Source: Paenibacillus soyae (GTDB taxonomy: Bacteria; Bacillota; Bacilli; Paenibacillales; Paenibacillaceae). Taken from it: a stretch of DNA of 64,000 bases. The translations under genes were made by a program, and so were the position numbers. The stretch lies in contig NZ_JANIPJ010000012.1 of the NCBI RefSeq assembly GCF_024623455.1, positions 62,001 through 126,000 of the forward strand. The letters run 5' to 3'. This document shows positions 30,757 to 38,433 of this stretch, piece by piece. The first letter of the stretch is position 1. Each line of letters starts with the position of its first letter. The notes below the pieces were generated by a model, which saw only the letters and a program-made list of their open reading frames with translations, was not told the origin of the DNA and did no database searches.

Positions 30757-31716
30757 TCAGAACAATATTTCGATTCTTGTACCGCGATGCATCTCGCTCG
30801 CAACGCGGATCTCACCGCCATGAGCCTTCACGATATCATGTGCGATGGCCATGCCGAGTCCTGACCCTATATGCCGCTCGCCTGTATGGGATCCACGATA
30901 ATAACGGTCGAAAATCCGTGCCAGTTCTTCATTCTTGATTCCTTTGCCACGGTTAGCGTCATGATGTCCACCTCCGAGCGTCGACAATACCTCGAGAATC
31001 TGTCCGAAAAATGCTTTTCTTGTCATATCGCGCTTATGAAGCTCCTTGAACAGCCTGCCGTCGTTAATGAAAACTACCCGCTTGCAATAGCTCGCGGCAT
31101 ACTCGTCATGCGTAACCATCAGGATGGTGGATTGATCTTGCTGATTCAGCTTACTCAAGCTTTCCAGAAGACCGGTCGGCGATTTCGAATCGAGCGCGCC
31201 GGTAGGCTCGTCCGCCAAAATCAGGCTCGGATTCGACACGATTGCCCGCGATGCGGCAGTCCGCTGTTTTTGACCTCCCGAAATATGATAAGGGTATTGA
31301 TGAAGAATGTGGCGTATGCCGAACGTATCGGCGATTTGCTCAACCCGCTTCTCGATTTCGGCTGCCGGGACTTTGGAGAGAGCAAGCGGAAGCAGGATAT
31401 TCTCCTTGACCGTCAGCGTATCAAGCAGATTGTAATCCTGAAAAATAAACCCGAGATTATGGCGTCGGAAATCGGATAGCTTCTCCTCATTCATCGCAAC
31501 TATGTTTTGACCGTCGATCGTGATTTCGCCGGAGGTTGGCGTATCGATGGTCGAGAAGATGTTCAGCAGCGTCGATTTTCCCGCTCCGGACGGGCCCATG
31601 ATGCCGACGAATTCCCCTTCTCCAATAGTTAGGTCTATGTTTTGCAGCGCCGTATATCGATTTTCTTTAGTGCCGAAGGTTTTGTTAACGTTTTTTGCTC
31701 GTAGTATGGTTTTCAT
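30757..31716 (-). CDS. ABC transporter ATPase fused to a histidine-kinase ATP-binding end
   Basis: 319 residues with GGAGA before the ATG. Residues 1-250 are a complete BceA/LolD-type ATPase: Walker A GPSGAGKST (41-49), Q-loop FQDYNLL, signature ISGGQKQRTA, Walker B LILADEPTGALD, H-loop THDE, and the usual BceA end QILEVLSTLGGG. From about 255 the sequence is the last 65 residues of a histidine kinase: RGKGIKNEELARIFDRYYRG, then G2 box GSGLGMAIAHDIV and a final RGTRIEILF. The kinase part lacks N-box, His and sensor. The permease partner is absent. This looks like a deletion that joined two genes of a Bce-type locus. Confidence 0.85.
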   Translation of the reverse strand: MKTILRAKNVNKTFGTKENRYTALQNIDLTIGEGEFVGIMGPSGAGKSTLLNIFSTIDTPTSGEITIDGQNIVAMNEEKLSDFRRHNLGFIFQDYNLLDTLTVKENILLPLALSKVPAAEIEKRVEQIADTFGIRHILHQYPYHISGGQKQRTAASRAIVSNPSLILADEPTGALDSKSPTGLLESLSKLNQQDQSTILMVTHDEYAASYCKRVVFINDGRLFKELHKRDMTRKAFFGQILEVLSTLGGGHHDANRGKGIKNEELARIFDRYYRGSHTGERHIGSGLGMAIAHDIVKAHGGEIRVASEMHRGTRIEILF

Positions 31717-31822
31717 GGGGTCTCTCCTTAAACATTGATTTCAAGAACGTAATTCCAATTTTAAAGATCGCATCTTACACCGACTTAATCCCAACCTTAC
31801 AAGAGCCTTAAATTTACGCAAA

Positions 31823-31857
31823 AACCCTCAGGACGCCTTATTGCTGTCCTGAGGGTT
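31823..31857 (-). terminator. Intrinsic terminator on the minus strand
   Basis: AACCCTCAGGAC (31823-31834) pairs with GTCCTGAGGGTT (31846-31857), then TTTTTG on the minus strand. It probably ends the leuA transcript. Between it and leuA the minus strand holds a short frame ending KKVEERMRSINEVFAKLANR-type sequence (31882-31980), perhaps a remnant. Confidence 0.85.
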
Positions 31858-32000
31858 ACTCCATTGAACTTTCTTGAATTATTAATCCTGCATCTTGTTG
31901 CGATTGGCAAGTTTAGCAAATACTTCGTTTATTGATCTCATTCGCTCTTCAACCTTCTTTGAAGAGGCATCCAACGTAAAACCATCTTCTGCTTAATCGG

Positions 32001-33557
32001 TCATTGCTCGCGGGAATCCTCTTGACCGTTCGCCGTATCTAGCAAGGCCGCATTCATGCCGTTCAAGAAAGCCTGGGCGCTGGCTTTGATAATATCGGTA
32101 TCCATCGCGCGGCCCGAATAGATTTTACCGCAGTATTCGAGCTGGACGTTGACCCGCCCCACGGCCTCGGTCCCCCGCGAGATGCTATTGATTTTATAGT
32201 GCTTCAAACTAACGTCGAGCCCCGTCAAAGTCTTAATCCCGCTATATAAAGCATCGATCGGACCGTCTCCATTTGCGCTTCCCTTCAGCATCGTGTCGCC
32301 TTTGCGCAAAGTTATCGCTGCGGTTGGACGCTCATCGTTCGTTACGACTTGGAACGACATCAGCTCGAAGAGCTGCCGGCTGCTGGCCTCCTGCTCCCGA
32401 TGCTCGGTGACCAAATAGAATAGGTCGTGATCGTAGACCTCCTTCTTGGCGTCGGCCAATTGGAGGAATCGTTGGAACAGCTGCTCCAGCGCCTCGCCTT
32501 CGCCGGGATCGAAGCCCAGCTGCCGGACCGCATGCTGAAAGGCATGGCGACCGGAACGAGCCGTTAACACCAGCTCCATGCTATCCGCTCCCACCTCTTC
32601 CGGCGACATGATCTCATACACCCGTTTATCCTTGAGCAAACCATCCTGATGAATGCCCGAGGAGTGGGCGAAAGCATTCTCCCCGGTGATAGCCTTGTTC
32701 ACCTGGACATCCAAGCCCGTCAGATACGTTAGCAGCCTCGATGTTCGCATCAGCTCGGTGGTTTGGATATTCGTCCTGCATTGGTAACGCGCTTCTCTCA
32801 CTTTGAGCGCCATGACGACCTCTTCGAGAGAGGTATTGCCCGCCCGTTCGCCCAAGCCGTTGATCGTGCATTCGATTTTGTCTGCGCCGTTCTTGATCGC
32901 GCTCAGCGTATTGGCAGTCGCCAAACCCAAGTCGTTATGACAATGCACGCTAAGTAGAACCTCGTGGTTCACATTCTTCAGCCGTTCGTTCACCTTGCGG
33001 ATCAACTCGCCGAATTCCTCCGGCTCGGCGAATCCGACGGTATCGGGCACGTTAATGATCGTCGCGCCGGCCTTCACGACCGCTTCGATCGTGCTCCACA
33101 AATATTCAAAATCGGATCTCGATGCGTCTTCCGTGGAATACTGCACCTGCGGCAGCAAGGTTTTGGCATAACGAACCGCGTCTACCCCCATCTGCAGGAC
33201 GGCTTCCTTGGAGCGGTTGAACTTCTTCTCCACATGGATATTCGAGGTCCCGAGCACGATATGGATCAACGGCTGCTGCGCGATGCGGATACTCTCGTAT
33301 ACGGCATCGATATCGCTTTTCACCGCCCTCCCCAGCGCTGTGACCGACACGCTATCCCCCACTGTACCGGCGATTTCCCGCACCGCTTGAAAATCTCCTT
33401 GGGACGAGGCCGGGAATCCGGCTTCGATAATATCGACCTTCAAGCGCTTAAGCTGCTGCGCAAATTCAACCTTCTGCTGCATATTCAACTTCGCCCCGGG
33501 CACTTGCTCTCCGTCGCGCAAGGTAGTGTCCAGTACCATAATGTTTCGAATTGTCAT
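32001..33557 (-). CDS. leuA: 2-isopropylmalate synthase
   Basis: 518 residues from ATG 33557 (MTIRNIMVLDTTLRDGEQ) with GAGGAGGAG upstream; the frame continues open into the leader. First step of leucine synthesis: acetyl-CoA plus 2-ketoisovalerate to 2-isopropylmalate. Catalytic DTTLRDGEQVPG, metal-binding SVHCHNDLG, GLGERAGN, and the SSGIHQDG motif of the linker are present, followed by the C-terminal regulatory LeuA allosteric domain for leucine feedback. No other leu/ilv gene is in the window. Expression is controlled by a leucine T-box. Confidence 0.95.
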   Translation of the reverse strand: MTIRNIMVLDTTLRDGEQVPGAKLNMQQKVEFAQQLKRLKVDIIEAGFPASSQGDFQAVREIAGTVGDSVSVTALGRAVKSDIDAVYESIRIAQQPLIHIVLGTSNIHVEKKFNRSKEAVLQMGVDAVRYAKTLLPQVQYSTEDASRSDFEYLWSTIEAVVKAGATIINVPDTVGFAEPEEFGELIRKVNERLKNVNHEVLLSVHCHNDLGLATANTLSAIKNGADKIECTINGLGERAGNTSLEEVVMALKVREARYQCRTNIQTTELMRTSRLLTYLTGLDVQVNKAITGENAFAHSSGIHQDGLLKDKRVYEIMSPEEVGADSMELVLTARSGRHAFQHAVRQLGFDPGEGEALEQLFQRFLQLADAKKEVYDHDLFYLVTEHREQEASSRQLFELMSFQVVTNDERPTAAITLRKGDTMLKGSANGDGPIDALYSGIKTLTGLDVSLKHYKINSISRGTEAVGRVNVQLEYCGKIYSGRAMDTDIIKASAQAFLNGMNAALLDTANGQEDSREQ

Positions 33558-33631
33558 TTGAGCTCCTCCTCTAAATCGAACGGAATCATCTATATGAAGC
33601 GGGGTTGGCGAAACCCGGAATTTCGCCAACA

Positions 33632-33895
33632 AAAAAACCCCGTCTCTGCAATAGAGACGAGGTTGAACCCGCGGTACCACTCTAATTTCATTTCACTGGG
33701 GTGAAATGAACTCCTTCGATGGCCATCACCATCTATCCTTGTAACGGCGGAATCCCGGTTTCCCCTACATGTCAGGAAAACTGTTCATAGACGAGTTCAA
33801 AGCTATCGACGCTGCCGTTTCGCACCAACCAACGGCTCTCTGAAAGGTCTCATCGCTTCTACTAATTCTAATCAGCACATTTTGATTTGAAATTA
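33632..33895 (-). promoter_or_regulatory. T-box leader (leucine) upstream of leuA
   Basis: On the minus strand the canonical T-box AGAGTGGTACCGCGGG (33670-33685 region) is followed by the terminator hairpin CCTCGTCTCT/AGAGACGGGG and seven T (33631-33662). Stem I is upstream, with a specifier loop reading GAACTCGTC; the CTC triplet (complement of 33793-33795) is a leucine codon and fits leuA. Uncharged tRNA-Leu should favour the antiterminator and let leuA be transcribed. Confidence 0.95.
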
Positions 33896-33901
33896 CTGGT
33901 A

Positions 33902-33930
33902 ATTATAGCCGTAGAAATAACCTTTGTCAA
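33902..33930 (-). promoter_or_regulatory. Consensus promoter of the leuA T-box transcript
   Basis: TTGACA (33925-33930), 17-bp spacer, TATAAT (33902-33907) on the minus strand: a perfect sigma-A promoter. Transcription would start near 33895. Confidence 0.95.
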
Positions 33931-33933
33931 TAG

Positions 33934-34311
33934 TTATTCTGCATGCGAATCGTTTTTCGATTCCGCCTTCGATTGGTTCATAAATTCGATATGCTTGAAG
34001 CCCCATCCGCACATATCGGCCAACACCGAGCTAAGCGTCTTTCCATGATCGGATAACGAGTATTCGATCTTCGGCGGTATCTCATTATAGACCAGGCGTA
34101 CGATTAGTCCGTCCTGTTCCATCTCGCGCAGCTGGCTCGTAAGCATTCCTTGGGTAATGTGCGGAAGCAGACGGCGTAATTCCCCGAACCTTCTCGTCCC
34201 GTCGTGCAGCAATATAAACAGGATCAGCGGCTTCCACTTTCCCCCGATCGCTTGCAGCGTCGCTATAATTCCTTGCGTGCGATGATTCGGTTCGCGTAAT
34301 CCATCGTGCAT
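33934..34311 (-). CDS. HxlR-family transcriptional regulator
   Basis: 125 residues from ATG 34311; GGAGGTG directly precedes an earlier GTG at 34320 and is well spaced for this ATG. The family core is clear: LQAIGGKWKPLILFILLHDG, then TRRFGELRRLLPHITQGMLT, SQLREMEQDGLIVRLVYNEI-type winged helix and YSLSDHG. No Cys in the HTH, so not a simple YodB-like thiol switch. It is divergent from an NAD(P)H oxidoreductase, with a GTAC-rich operator zone between. Confidence 0.92.
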   Translation of the reverse strand: MHDGLREPNHRTQGIIATLQAIGGKWKPLILFILLHDGTRRFGELRRLLPHITQGMLTSQLREMEQDGLIVRLVYNEIPPKIEYSLSDHGKTLSSVLADMCGWGFKHIEFMNQSKAESKNDSHAE

Positions 34312-34372
34312 GTTCCCCACCTCCGCCGGACTCTTCTAATGCCACTTTACCAGAGTATCCGGCAATCGAACA

Positions 34373-34477
34373 GTACGATCATTTACCGTACTTAGTACGG
34401 TTTTTAGTACTGTTTGTATTTTTCCACTCGGAATCCATAGTACGTTCGGCAGAACCTAGTACGGAAAAAGAGCGTAC
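34373..34477. promoter_or_regulatory. Cluster of GTAC palindromes between HxlR and oxidoreductase genes
   Basis: Seven GTAC tetramers lie in about 105 bp. Two form the perfect inverted repeat CCGTACT-T-AGTACGG (34386-34400), and variants AGTAC(G/T) recur at 34372, 34406, 34439, 34458 and 34474. Inverted GTAC-type sites are known for HxlR-family regulators such as YodB (TACT...AGTA). Confidence 0.7.
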
Positions 34478-34555
34478 TTTGCAAGTTGCTCTTTCTCCCT
34501 AATAATAGGGGTTGCAGATCGCGATGCTGCTAAAACCGAGTAAAGGATGATCGAT

Positions 34556-35101
34556 ATGAACGTTATGGTTATCGCCGCACATCCCGATTTTCATCAGTCC
34601 AGAGCCAATAAGGCCTTGATTCAGGAGCTAAAAAAACATGCGGATATGGATATTCATGTTCGGGACCTCTATCTGGAATACCCCGATTGGCAGATCGAAG
34701 TTGAGAAAGAGCAGCGGATGCTGCTGCAATACGATCGGATCGTGCTCCAGTTCCCCTTTTATTGGTACAGCTGTCCACCTCTGCTTAAGAAGTGGTTCGA
34801 CGACGTGCTGACGTTCGGCTGGGCCTTTGGGCCTGGGGGGAAGAAGCTGCTCGGCAAAGAATTCATGATCGCCACTACGACCGGAGGTACGGAAGCCTGC
34901 TACAGATCGGGCGGCGAGAACATGTATACAATCAGCGAGCTCTTGCGACCGATCGAGCGAACGCTGACGAAATGCAACGGCACGTTTCTTCCTGCCTTTG
35001 TTATGTACAACGTGATGCAAGCTACGGATACTGAGTTGGCGCATGCGGCAGAAAAATACGCGGAAGTCATTAAGGCTCCCAGGGAAGCACTCACTCATTG
35101 A
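34556..35101 (+). CDS. Flavodoxin-fold NAD(P)H oxidoreductase (KefF/MdaB-like)
   Basis: 181 residues from ATG 34556, 9 nt after AAAGG. Rossmann-like flavodoxin fold: VMVIAAHPDFHQSRANKALI, the substrate/flavin loop LQFPFYWYSCPPLLKKWFDD, then VLTFGWAFGPGGKKLLGKEF and TTGGTEACYRSGGENMYT. It matches quinone reductases of the NQO/KefF group, which detoxify quinones. Divergent HxlR regulators often control such genes in response to electrophiles. Confidence 0.92.
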   Translation: MNVMVIAAHPDFHQSRANKALIQELKKHADMDIHVRDLYLEYPDWQIEVEKEQRMLLQYDRIVLQFPFYWYSCPPLLKKWFDDVLTFGWAFGPGGKKLLGKEFMIATTTGGTEACYRSGGENMYTISELLRPIERTLTKCNGTFLPAFVMYNVMQATDTELAHAAEKYAEVIKAPREALTH

Positions 35102-35114
35102 TATCAAACCAAAA

Positions 35115-35267
35115 CTATCTATCCGTTCTTAACTTAGAAACGTGGTACTCCACTTTTGTTCTGAGCTTATGTTTACATTTTTGGTCTAAGCAATCTTCCA
35201 ACAACAACATATGGTAATTACGCGCTAACCTGTGCCAGTTGACCTTGATGATTGTCAGGATAGACAT
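35115..35267 (-). CDS. Small basic protein, 50 residues
   Basis: MSILTIIKVNWHRLARNYHM then LLLEDCLDQKCKHKLRTKVE, ending KLRTDR, with TTAGGAGGTGGCGTC before the ATG. The ribosome site is near-ideal. Predicted to be a single long amphipathic helix pair with two Cys. I do not recognise it with confidence. It converges with the oxidoreductase gene, 13 bp away. Confidence 0.65.
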   Translation of the reverse strand: MSILTIIKVNWHRLARNYHMLLLEDCLDQKCKHKLRTKVEYHVSKLRTDR

Positions 35268-35421
35268 GACGCCACCTCCTAAAGGTCTTGTGCAGTTTTA
35301 TCATAAACTTCGCATTAGGGGCTCCATTTGTGTCGGTGCAAACGCCTTCTTTTTTGTAATATATGAGTGAAATAACAGTTATTCTACATGTAACGAAGTT
35401 ACCTGCTTGCGAAAAAAACGA

Positions 35422-35443
35422 AAGAGCCTCCGTGGAGGCTCTT
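35422..35443 (-). terminator. Hairpin downstream of the GGDEF gene
   Basis: AAGAGCCTCC pairs with GGAGGCTCTT. On the minus strand TTCGTTTTTTT follows, so it can end the transcript from the GGDEF gene. 35268-35421 holds no gene. Confidence 0.8.
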
Positions 35444-35502
35444 CTCTCGTAGAAAGCGGATCAACAGGCTCTTAATCGTGTTCTACTCCATCTTCTTCAA
35501 CT

Positions 35503-35706
35503 AATGAAAAGTTCATTTCCTATGATTCAAGAAACCAGCTTCGCATATTCACGGAGCATATCTGTGAAGAACAAGGGTTTCGTCCTACTATTATTTTTGA
35601 AGCAAATGCGGTATCCTCCCTCCGTTCCATGGTAGAAGCCAATATGGGACTCTCTCTTGTTCCCTATTTCCCGCATCAAACCAAAGAAACATTCGGTCTC
35701 GCCTAA
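35503..35706 (+). pseudogene. LysR substrate-binding domain remnant
   Basis: An open stretch without a start reads NEKFISYDSRNQLRIFTEHI, then CEEQGFRPTIIFEANAVSSL and VEANMGLSLVPYFPHQT before TAA 35704-35706. These are characteristic of the C-terminal effector domain of LysR-type regulators. The DNA-binding part and first half are gone. Confidence 0.75.
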
Positions 35707-35766
35707 ATTTGCGTCAAGGAGATATGAGGCGCCTAATAAAAAACGCATCCCCTTCCGGGGCTGCGC

Positions 35767-37281
35767 TTATTCGTTATTCATTGCTATATCGTCGATCTTC
35801 CTCATTTTCACAATTGTCGCTTGATTGCCGCCATTACGTTTCGATATATACATGGCGTTATCCGCTGAGCGGATCAGTTCGGCAGCCGTCGCTTCTTCGC
35901 CCTGTTCGAGAAAGGCAATACCAATGCTTGATGTGACGCGAATTTCCTTACCATCCAGCCAATAGGGGGCCGCCAGCTCTTGACGCAGGAATTCCGCGAC
36001 TTCGCGGATATGCTGCTCGGAGACCGCCGGGTATAGGATAACGCCGAATTCGTCCCCGCCTAACCGAGCGCATGTCCCCTCCGCTTCGATGAGGGGCGTG
36101 AGTCGCCCGGCAATATCACATAGGAGAAGATCGCCTGTCTGGTGTCCGTATTGATCATTAACCGGCTTGAATCCATCAAGGTCAAAATAAAACAAAGCGG
36201 CCGCTCGGCTCTGCTCTTGCGCGCGACTTATCGTTCCGCGAAGCTCCTCCAAGAAAGCGCGTCGGTTCAGCAGCTGAGTTAACCCGTCATGACGGGCCAT
36301 ATATTCCGTCTGCTCGAGTGTGCCATTCAGCTGAATGAGCAGCTTCTCCCGCTCCGCCATGAGCAGGATCTGACGAATCACAAGCGCTCCGACAACCAGA
36401 ACCAAGCCAAGCTTATAGACCAAGTCGCTGGGACGAAGGAGTGGAATCACGGTCAGTATCATTAATCCGATATAAGGCAGGACGTGTCTCACTCGATTGT
36501 CGGGGTCAATATCGACGGGCTTGTCCTCGCGTCGGGTTACTAAGGTGGAACGTCCGGCGAGAAGTAAAGCGAAAGCGGCAAAACTCCAGAGCGGTTCGAT
36601 TAAGGGGGTGCCCGCGCAACCGTTTATCTCGCTAACAACTAGAAAATACGTATCGCCTGCGATACAGCTCAAAGCACCCATGATGAGCCAAAACTGTGCC
36701 GCCCGGCTTACTTCGATGTCCCCCTGATATTTCCACATAATGATAGCGAATAACATGAGAATGTCCATCAGCGGGTACATCAAGTTAACGATTATGACGT
36801 GTAAACTGCTCATCTCGGCTTGCGCGTAGATTGGCTGAATCACATACGTCCAGCTGATCAGGAAAAGCGTCGTCATGATGGTGACGGCATCCGCTAGATA
36901 GCGGATCCTTTTGCTTAAACAAAACCCTACTGAGTATAACGAAATAACAAGAAACAGATAGCCCAAGATATAGAAAAGATCCGCCGCTCGAATATCCATT
37001 ACTTTAAGCTCTACTGTCCAATTATCAAAGGCATTTATTAAATGCGCGATGGCATTGAAGAGAAGTCCGCACCCGATGTAAACCCAGAATCTTCGCTGCT
37101 TCCCCGTATGCCGGCGAATGACAGGCACGAGCATCGCGATCACAATCATTGGCGCGCCTATTACCAGGAGATTAGGCAGAATGCTGCCGCGAGGCAGAAG
37201 TACGGATGCGAAGCATTGGATAAGTAAAAAACATCCTACAAAGAGATATAGTTGAGAGGGTATGCTCTGTCGTTGCTGCAC
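35767..37281 (-). CDS. Membrane diguanylate cyclase (GGDEF)
   Basis: 504 residues from GTG 37281 with AAGGGGGAA upstream. Nine or so transmembrane segments in the first 320 residues form an integral membrane sensor, followed by a short coiled coil (EREKLLIQLNGTLEQTEYMA) and a GGDEF domain with intact active site RLGGDEF and DGLTQLLNRRAF. The upstream RxxD product-inhibition site is replaced by EAEG, so feedback control is probably lost. It makes cyclic di-GMP; the signal is unknown. No EAL domain. Confidence 0.93.
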   Translation of the reverse strand: MQQRQSIPSQLYLFVGCFLLIQCFASVLLPRGSILPNLLVIGAPMIVIAMLVPVIRRHTGKQRRFWVYIGCGLLFNAIAHLINAFDNWTVELKVMDIRAADLFYILGYLFLVISLYSVGFCLSKRIRYLADAVTIMTTLFLISWTYVIQPIYAQAEMSSLHVIIVNLMYPLMDILMLFAIIMWKYQGDIEVSRAAQFWLIMGALSCIAGDTYFLVVSEINGCAGTPLIEPLWSFAAFALLLAGRSTLVTRREDKPVDIDPDNRVRHVLPYIGLMILTVIPLLRPSDLVYKLGLVLVVGALVIRQILLMAEREKLLIQLNGTLEQTEYMARHDGLTQLLNRRAFLEELRGTISRAQEQSRAAALFYFDLDGFKPVNDQYGHQTGDLLLCDIAGRLTPLIEAEGTCARLGGDEFGVILYPAVSEQHIREVAEFLRQELAAPYWLDGKEIRVTSSIGIAFLEQGEEATAAELIRSADNAMYISKRNGGNQATIVKMRKIDDIAMNNE

Positions 37282-37397
37282 GAAACGGGTTCCCCCTTCT
37301 AGAATAGCGAATGCTGAAGATGCTCATTCGTTCCCTATTATAGAGAGCGATTGCCAATCCTGTCCATAACTAAATCTAGGGAAGAACGAATATAAAA

Positions 37398-37426
37398 ACG
37401 ACAGCCGACCTCTGATCGACTGTCGT
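37398..37426 (-). terminator. Intrinsic terminator of the DUF4822 gene
   Basis: ACGACAGCCGA pairs with TCGACTGTCGT (one mismatch), then TTTTTATA on the minus strand. Confidence 0.82.
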
Positions 37427-37450
37427 TTAACTATTGCTCCACTGCTGCTT

Positions 37451-38353
37451 TTATTTCGTAAATTGCAGATTGAAGCCGCCTGTATAGGGTACATGTTCAA
37501 CCGTTATGTAAATTTCATTTCCTTCTGCATTTTTACCTAGCCGTTTATAGGTGAATTTATTGTTATTTAATTCTGTCAGCTCGAGAACTGCCCCATAATT
37601 CATCCCTTGCGAAATATGAGCGCGTTGCTTATTCCCGTGAACGACATCGTAATATCCGTAGTCGCCGCGGCTTTGTCCTGTTTTCGCGTCAAAAAACTCA
37701 TATTTATTGGTCTCGAAATCATATTTGGCAAGACCTAAAAAGTTAGCGTTGTAACTGGAGACATCATTCCCCTGCTCATCTAAAGCGACCGTTCCTTGCC
37801 ATAAAGCGGAGGATAAAATATCGTCCCCATCCCTTGCCGTCTCGACTTCACCGGTATAAGACTGCAAGGGCTTATCCGGGACCGTAAACGAGAGCTCCGT
37901 TTCCTTGTAGGGTATATGGTCTACATACACTTCGATGCTATTGCCATTGGCGTCGACACCCATTCTTTTGTAGGTGAAGATTTCATTTGTGAGCTTGGTT
38001 ATTTCAACAATGGCTTGATAGCCCTTCGATTCCGAGATTAATCCTCTAATCTTCCCGTCATTGGTGATAAAAAAGGTTCCAAAGTCGCCGCGGCTTTGCT
38101 TGGACGCTTTTTCGAAAAATTCATACCGGGCTGTCTCGTCGTCATATCGCGCAAGACCAATAAAATTAGCGTTTTCTTTTGTTAAGTCATTGTTATTCGC
38201 GTCATATACCTTCGTTCCTTGCCAATAAGTGCTGCCAAGAATATGGGCCATTTCCTCCCCGGCCATCAATCCATCCGCATTGGTTGTGGTTGGGAGCGAG
38301 CCGAGAATCAGGAGCATGCCTGCGGCGATCAGCAGCATTTTTATTTTATTCAT
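37451..38353 (-). CDS. Secreted protein with two DUF4822-like repeats
   Basis: 300 residues from ATG 38353 (MNKIKMLLIAAGMLLILGSL), with GAAGGAG upstream. After the signal peptide come two similar domains of about 130 residues. Each has a Trp-Gln-Gly-Thr start (STYWQGTKVYDANNNDLT; SALWQGTVALDEQGNDVS), ANF-x-GLA-x-YD, YEFF(E/D)...QSRGD and a final (V)DHIPY or VEHVPY. This is a tandem DUF4822 arrangement, a beta-rich exported fold of unknown role. Terminated alone. Confidence 0.8.
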   Translation of the reverse strand: MNKIKMLLIAAGMLLILGSLPTTTNADGLMAGEEMAHILGSTYWQGTKVYDANNNDLTKENANFIGLARYDDETARYEFFEKASKQSRGDFGTFFITNDGKIRGLISESKGYQAIVEITKLTNEIFTYKRMGVDANGNSIEVYVDHIPYKETELSFTVPDKPLQSYTGEVETARDGDDILSSALWQGTVALDEQGNDVSSYNANFLGLAKYDFETNKYEFFDAKTGQSRGDYGYYDVVHGNKQRAHISQGMNYGAVLELTELNNNKFTYKRLGKNAEGNEIYITVEHVPYTGGFNLQFTK

Positions 38354-38433
38354 TTTGAACTCCTTCAATTATTGGGCTTAAACAATCAAGTTTATCTTTC
38401 ACCAATTATGGAGAAATATACCACGACCGATTT

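Noticed and set aside
37500..37520. TTATGTAAATT inside the DUF4822 gene
   Set aside because: Half-site similarity only, within conserved coding sequence.
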